A DNA stretch of 9,745 nucleotides from Candidatus Hydromicrobium americanum. Lineage in GTDB: Bacteria; Actinomycetota; Humimicrobiia; Humimicrobiales; Humimicrobiaceae. The notes under the pieces were generated by a model. That model had not been told where the DNA came from, searched no databases, and was given only the letters and a program-made list of their open reading frames with translations. Of this stretch, positions 5,334-9,745 are shown in pieces (the first letter of the stretch is position 1; every line of letters begins with the position of its first letter). The stretch covers positions 477 through 10,221 of the forward strand of contig PEXF01000059.1 in NCBI GenBank assembly GCA_002779205.1. Direction: 5' to 3'. The position numbers and the translations under genes were made by a program.

Positions 5334-8300
5334 ATGGCTTTTTTTTCTCATCTGCATGTACATAGCGAGTACAGTTTGATGGAATCGACTATAAAGATAA
5401 AAGACCTGGTCAGTGCGGCCGCAAGAAATGGTATGAAGGCAGTTGCCCTTACCGATAAATATGTAATGAGTGGAGCTGTTGAATTTTATAAAGAAGCAAC
5501 CAGCAAAAATATAAAACCCATAATCGGCTGTGAAATTTGTGTTATGAATAATCAGATACTCTCCCATCTGGTTATACTTATAAAAAATATAAAAGGATAT
5601 GAGAATCTATGCCAGATAATAAGCAAATCACATATGGAAAGAAAAGACTTGCCACCAGCAGTTGAAGCATCGGACATTAAAAGAATGAGCGAAGGACTTA
5701 TAGGGTTGGGCTGTTGTGGAATTGGTGAAATTTCCATGCTCGTAAGAGCGGGAAGAATAAAGGAAGCGCTGCAATCTGCAATAGATTATCAGGAATTATT
5801 TGGAGAAGATTTCTTTCTGGAAATCCAGAGATATCCAAAAGCAAAAAGCAACCTTTGCGCATCTTTGCTTTCCGAAATACTAATTAATTTTGCGAATGAA
5901 AACGAACTCCCAATTGTAGCAACAAACAACGTCCATTATTTAAATAAAGAAGATTACAGGATATATAAGTATCTTGCTAAAATAAAGGCAATGAGAGTGA
6001 AAAGTGATGCCAGTGTAGAATCAATTGATAACAATGAACATTATTTTAAGTCCGCTTCTGAGATGGCCGGCATGTTTTCCGACATATCTCAGGCAATTTC
6101 CAATACCAGATTTATAGCAGACAGGTGCAATCTGGAGTTTCCACTCGGTAATATAAGCTTCCCCTCTTTTAAGACTCCAGGAAATGAGACGCAGGAAGGC
6201 TATCTTAAAAAACTCTGCTGCAGAGGACTGAAACAGAGATATGGAAACAATCCTTCTGCGAATGTCTGCAGCAGACTGGAAAAAGAACTGGAAATAATAA
6301 CAAAAACAGGCTTCTGCGGATACTTTCTTATAGTGGCCGATATAGCAGGATTTGCACATAAAAACAATATCCCTATCTGCGGAAAAGGTTCATCCGCAGG
6401 AAGTATAGTATCTTACATATTAGGCATCTCCAGTATTGACCCTGTAAAAAACAACCTTTATTTTGAGAGATTCCTTAACAGAGAAAGGAAAGAGCCCCCC
6501 GATATAGATATTGACATCTCCGGTAAGAAGAGAACTGAAATAATAAGATACCTGACTCTTAAATACGGTAAAAATAATATTTCCAGAGTATGCACCTTTT
6601 CCACTCTAAAACCAAGAGCAGCAATAAGGGAAGCAGGGAGAATCCTGGGATTGGCCAAAGAAGATATAGATCAGGCAACAAAAACAGCCCCTGATTCTTT
6701 AAGATGCTCGAGCAGACAGGATACTGGAAGCCTGACTGAAGATCCGGAATACACAGATGTAGAAAACATGCAGTATAAAAAAATAACTTATATTTCCAGA
6801 AAAATTGAAAACTACATCAGGCATATCTCCATGCATCCTTCTGCATTTATTGTATCCAGTTCCAATCTGGCAAAAAAGACACCCCTTGCTTTATCTGAAA
6901 CCGGCGAAATAATGAGCCAGTATGATATGGATAGTATAGAAGATTTAGGACTTTTAAAAATAGACCTTATAAATTCCTTAAGTCTTAGCTTGTTAGACGA
7001 CGTAGCAGACATGCTGAAAAGTAAAAGAAATATAGACTTGAATATCTGGGAAATAAAATATGATGATGATAAAACATTTAATCTCATAAAAAGTGGAAAA
7101 ACCCTGGGAGTTTTTCAACTTGAAAGTTTTGGTATCAGAAAACTTGTAAAAAAAGTAAAACCATCAACTCTAAATGACATTACACTTCTTATCTCCCTGT
7201 ACAGGCCCGGTCCCCAGCAATCAGGTATGGTCAAAAATTTCATCGAAAGAAAATCTGGTAGGGAGAAGACTGCCTATCTGCACAAGGACCTGGAACCAAT
7301 CTTAAGAGAGACCTATGGAATAATATTATATCAAGAACAAGTTATGCAGATAGCAGTCAGTATAGCAGGTTATTCGCTAAGTGAAGCTGATAGTTTAAGA
7401 AAAGCTATGACCGGACTTTCAAAGGAAGAAATGGAAAACCAGGCAGCACGATTTCTAAAAGGCGCAATCAGTAAAGGTTACCGTGCAAATGTTACAAAGG
7501 AAATTTTTAAACTGATATCCAAATTTGCCAGTTATGGTTTTGTTAAAGCCCACGCTGCTGCTTACGCGGAGCTGTCTTATAAAACCTGTTATATAAAAGC
7601 ACATTATCCAGCAGAACTCATATCGGTGGTACTGACCAACAACTCGGGTTATTACAGCAGAGCTCAATACATTGAAGAGGCAAGGCGGTTTGGTATAAAG
7701 ATAAAACTTCCCCATATCAACAAGAGCGGATTCAAATTTTCTGTTGAAGATGAGGGGGAATCTATAAGAATTTCCCTGCTTGCTGTAAAAGAATTAGGAT
7801 ATACAAGTGTTAGTTCTATAATAAATGAAAGAAGCAAAAATGGAGATTTTAAAGACTTTCCCGACTTTTATTACAGAATCTCAGAGAACTGGAGGATAAC
7901 AGAAAAAGCAATTAAAAATCTTATAAAAGTGGGAGCATTTGATTTCACAGGACTGGAAAGGAAACATTTGCTGCTGACCTGTCATTATCTAAAGAATCTT
8001 AAAAATAATAAAAATATTCCTGGCTGCAGCAGGCACCTTTTACTTCAGAATAAAAATTACTCTAAAGATTTTAATCTTGAAGAAAAGCTGGAAATAGAAG
8101 AAAAAATTCTGGGGTTTTGTGCAAGCCGCTCTCCCCTGCAGTACTTTAAAAGCGAACTTGAAGAATATCGTACTGTAGGAAGCGGACATTTCCCAGATCT
8201 TATATCCAGTAAAAAAAATATATTTACTGCAGGAATTATCATTACCAGAAAAATTAAAAAAACCAGGGACGGCAAAAATATGCTGCTGTGCATCATGGAA

Positions 8301-8543
8301 GACGGAGATGGAATGTATGAATCAGTGTTTTTCGCCGATGTCTGTAAAAAGAACCCAAAAATAATAATGGACCAGTCAGCTATAATAATCGAAGGCAAGC
8401 TCTGTTTTAAAGATGGCGAGATATCTGTAATTGGCAAAAATGTTGTAAGCCTTATACACTTAAAAAAAATTAAAAACAGAACCAGAAAAGACAGTTTAAG
8501 AAATAATTTACTGACAGAAGTAAAATCAGCATGGGAAATTTGA
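5334..8543 (+). CDS. dnaE: DNA polymerase III alpha subunit, short SOS-associated DnaE
   Basis: This C-family replicative-type polymerase probably serves damage tolerance here. From the ATG at 5334 it is 1069 residues, close to DnaE2/ImuC length and shorter than most DnaE1. Parts in order: PHP domain (1-about 270), palm with GKGS (350-353), catalytic aspartates D390 and D392 (PDIDID) and D544 (LLKIDLI), the fingers with SHAAAY-like KAHAAAY (H740), helix-hairpin-helix, and an OB fold (about 960-1040). It ends soon after the OB fold, without a tau-binding tail. The PHP metal site is degraded: the usual TDHG is TDKY (K42) and the usual ATNDVHY is N199 at the Asp position, so proofreading by PHP is unlikely. 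The protein family normally begins MxxFxHLHVHSEYS, which supports 5334, although the frame extends to 5253. It overlaps dinB and lies behind a LexA-regulated promoter. DnaE1 as the main replicase cannot be excluded, but the context argues against it. Confidence 0.93.
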   Translation: MAFFSHLHVHSEYSLMESTIKIKDLVSAAARNGMKAVALTDKYVMSGAVEFYKEATSKNIKPIIGCEICVMNNQILSHLVILIKNIKGYENLCQIISKSHMERKDLPPAVEASDIKRMSEGLIGLGCCGIGEISMLVRAGRIKEALQSAIDYQELFGEDFFLEIQRYPKAKSNLCASLLSEILINFANENELPIVATNNVHYLNKEDYRIYKYLAKIKAMRVKSDASVESIDNNEHYFKSASEMAGMFSDISQAISNTRFIADRCNLEFPLGNISFPSFKTPGNETQEGYLKKLCCRGLKQRYGNNPSANVCSRLEKELEIITKTGFCGYFLIVADIAGFAHKNNIPICGKGSSAGSIVSYILGISSIDPVKNNLYFERFLNRERKEPPDIDIDISGKKRTEIIRYLTLKYGKNNISRVCTFSTLKPRAAIREAGRILGLAKEDIDQATKTAPDSLRCSSRQDTGSLTEDPEYTDVENMQYKKITYISRKIENYIRHISMHPSAFIVSSSNLAKKTPLALSETGEIMSQYDMDSIEDLGLLKIDLINSLSLSLLDDVADMLKSKRNIDLNIWEIKYDDDKTFNLIKSGKTLGVFQLESFGIRKLVKKVKPSTLNDITLLISLYRPGPQQSGMVKNFIERKSGREKTAYLHKDLEPILRETYGIILYQEQVMQIAVSIAGYSLSEADSLRKAMTGLSKEEMENQAARFLKGAISKGYRANVTKEIFKLISKFASYGFVKAHAAAYAELSYKTCYIKAHYPAELISVVLTNNSGYYSRAQYIEEARRFGIKIKLPHINKSGFKFSVEDEGESIRISLLAVKELGYTSVSSIINERSKNGDFKDFPDFYYRISENWRITEKAIKNLIKVGAFDFTGLERKHLLLTCHYLKNLKNNKNIPGCSRHLLLQNKNYSKDFNLEEKLEIEEKILGFCASRSPLQYFKSELEEYRTVGSGHFPDLISSKKNIFTAGIIITRKIKKTRDGKNMLLCIMEDGDGMYESVFFADVCKKNPKIIMDQSAIIIEGKLCFKDGEISVIGKNVVSLIHLKKIKNRTRKDSLRNNLLTEVKSAWEI

Positions 8544-9709
8544 GAAGAATAATACATATAGATATGGACGCTTTCTTTGCACAAATAGAGCAAAGGGATA
8601 CTCCTGAATATAAAAATAAACCTCTAATAGTAGGTGGACCACTAAATAGAGGAGTAATTTCATCTGCCTCTTATGAAGCAAGGAAATACGGCTTGCATTC
8701 AGGAATGCCCTTGATCAGAGCGAAGAAACTGTGCCCTGAAGGAATTTTTGTTCCGGTCAATATGGAAAAATATCTTAAGGAATCAATGCGGATAAGAGAA
8801 ATATTCTTTCAGTTTACTCCCCTGGTAGAATTTATAGGCTGTGATGAAGCTTTTCTGGATATAACCGGCTGCCAGAAACTTTTTGGAAACGAACTGGAAA
8901 TTGCCAAAAAAATAAAGGGCAAAATATATGAACAGACCAACCTGACCTCTTCTGCCGGTATAGGACCCAATAAGTTTTTAGCAAAACTTGCCTCAAGCAT
9001 AGGAAAGCCTAATGGTCTTACAGTACTTGAAAATACCAGAGAAGTTATGGAAAAAGTTAAGCTTCTGCCGGTATCATATATATGGGGTGTGGGGAGAGTT
9101 ACAGACCAGGAACTTAAATCAATGGGAATTGAGACCATAGGCGATCTTGCAGGCGCTCCCCTGTTAATAATTGAAAATAAGTTTGGAGATCTTGGCAGAA
9201 TTATACATAAAATGGCAAACGGAATTGATAACAGGAAAGTAACACCAAACCAGGAGCCCAAATCAATAGGAAGAGAAATAACCTACAGAAAGGATGTGGA
9301 TGATTTTGGAATACTGAGATCAACACTTCTCCTCCTTTCACAAAAAATATCAAGAAACCTCCGTTTAAAGAAATATAAAGGCAAAGCAGTCACTCTTAAA
9401 GTAAGATTTTCCGATTTTAAAACTGTTACCAGGAGAACAACCTTAAAAAAGTATACTTCTGGTATATTTGACATACACAGATCTTCCGTCCTCCTGCTTA
9501 AAAATTTTGATCTGAAGAGAAAAAAGATTAGATTAATTGGAGTTTCAGTAAGTGACTTGAAATCAACTTTCATGCTGGAAAACTTACTATCTCCCAATGA
9601 GTCGGAAGACGAAAATCTGGCTGAAGCCATCGACAGAATATCAGATAAATTCGGTGAAGATAAGCTTACTATAGCAATATTAGCAAACAAATGTGAAATA
9701 CTGGATTAA
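8531..9709 (+). CDS. dinB: Y-family translesion DNA polymerase (Pol IV type)
   Basis: This cytoplasmic polymerase copies past damaged bases with low fidelity. The 392-residue product has the catalytic residues D11 and D13 (HIDMDAFFAQIE, with F16 as steric gate) and D105/E106 (CDEAFLD), and the nucleotide-binding stretch SYEARKYG (47-54). Its thumb helix-hairpin-helix (about 178-215, IWGVGRVTDQEL) and a little-finger domain (about 243-345) also follow the family pattern. Because the active site is complete it is DinB-like rather than ImuB, which has lost it. The usual clamp-binding QLSLF before the last helix is replaced by FMLENLLSP, so binding to the sliding clamp may be weak. The gene starts 13 bp inside dnaE with only a weak AGAAG upstream, suggesting translational coupling. 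Co-expression with dnaE under LexA is inferred from position. Confidence 0.95.
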   Translation: MGNLRRIIHIDMDAFFAQIEQRDTPEYKNKPLIVGGPLNRGVISSASYEARKYGLHSGMPLIRAKKLCPEGIFVPVNMEKYLKESMRIREIFFQFTPLVEFIGCDEAFLDITGCQKLFGNELEIAKKIKGKIYEQTNLTSSAGIGPNKFLAKLASSIGKPNGLTVLENTREVMEKVKLLPVSYIWGVGRVTDQELKSMGIETIGDLAGAPLLIIENKFGDLGRIIHKMANGIDNRKVTPNQEPKSIGREITYRKDVDDFGILRSTLLLLSQKISRNLRLKKYKGKAVTLKVRFSDFKTVTRRTTLKKYTSGIFDIHRSSVLLLKNFDLKRKKIRLIGVSVSDLKSTFMLENLLSPNESEDENLAEAIDRISDKFGEDKLTIAILANKCEILD

Positions 9710-9716
9710 TTCATTT

Positions 9717-9745
9717 AAAAACTTTATGCCTGATTATAAGTTTTT
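9717..9745 (+). terminator. Intrinsic terminator after dinB
   Basis: AAAAACTT (9717-9724) pairs with AAGTTTTT (9738-9745) around a 13-nt loop, 7 bp behind the dinB stop. The T run reaches the window edge and may continue. The single G-C pair makes it moderately weak. Confidence 0.5.

Noticed and set aside
8057..8593. Minus-strand open frame of 178 codons
   Set aside because: It is a shadow of the dnaE C-terminus and the dinB start, whose domains are clear on the plus strand.
8531..9709. ImuB
   Set aside because: ImuB lacks the catalytic acidic residues, but D11, D13, D105 and E106 are all present, and no ImuA/RecA-like gene is in the window.

Overview
The window looks like a chromosomal segment from a low-GC bacterium. 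It has a strong preference for ATA (Ile) and AGA (Arg), long A/T-rich intergenic stretches, sigma-A-type promoters and a Gram-positive (DinR) type LexA box. A Firmicutes-like lineage or an uncultured low-GC lineage such as Atribacterota would fit, but the sequence alone does not settle the phylum.

The left part is housekeeping. On the minus strand, reading right to left, there is tRNA-Gly(GCC) with its own promoter, then thrS (threonyl-tRNA synthetase) with a short leader and no T-box, then the first 33 codons of an unidentified gene running off the left edge. Between 2578 and 3472 two small genes converge: a PH-like (YokE/bPH) protein on the plus strand and a membrane-anchored 3D-domain protein on the minus strand, probably acting on the cell wall, with a structured leader.

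The right part is one plus-strand unit. A promoter (TTGACC-17-TATTAT) at 3783-3811 carries an 18-bp palindrome in its spacer that matches the LexA/DinR SOS box. Downstream lie a short DnaE-type polymerase III alpha subunit (5334-8543) and a Y-family polymerase DinB (8531-9709), which overlap by 13 bp. This is a mutagenic/translesion cassette under apparent SOS control. A terminator-like hairpin closes the window.

The most interesting point is what sits between the SOS promoter and dnaE. An ISC/IS200-IS605-type non-autonomous element (about 3841-5320) encodes IscB, the HNH+RuvC OMEGA nuclease related to the ancestor of Cas9, and its upstream omega-RNA region. The predicted transcription start (about 3818) lies about 24 nt before the left end of the element. 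An SOS transcript would therefore begin with a guide-sized stretch followed by the omega-RNA scaffold, then iscB, dnaE and dinB. The element also supplies dnaE with an upstream in-frame ATG and ribosome binding site inside iscB. The insertion thus appears to have put an RNA-guided nuclease under DNA-damage control and made it part of the error-prone polymerase operon.
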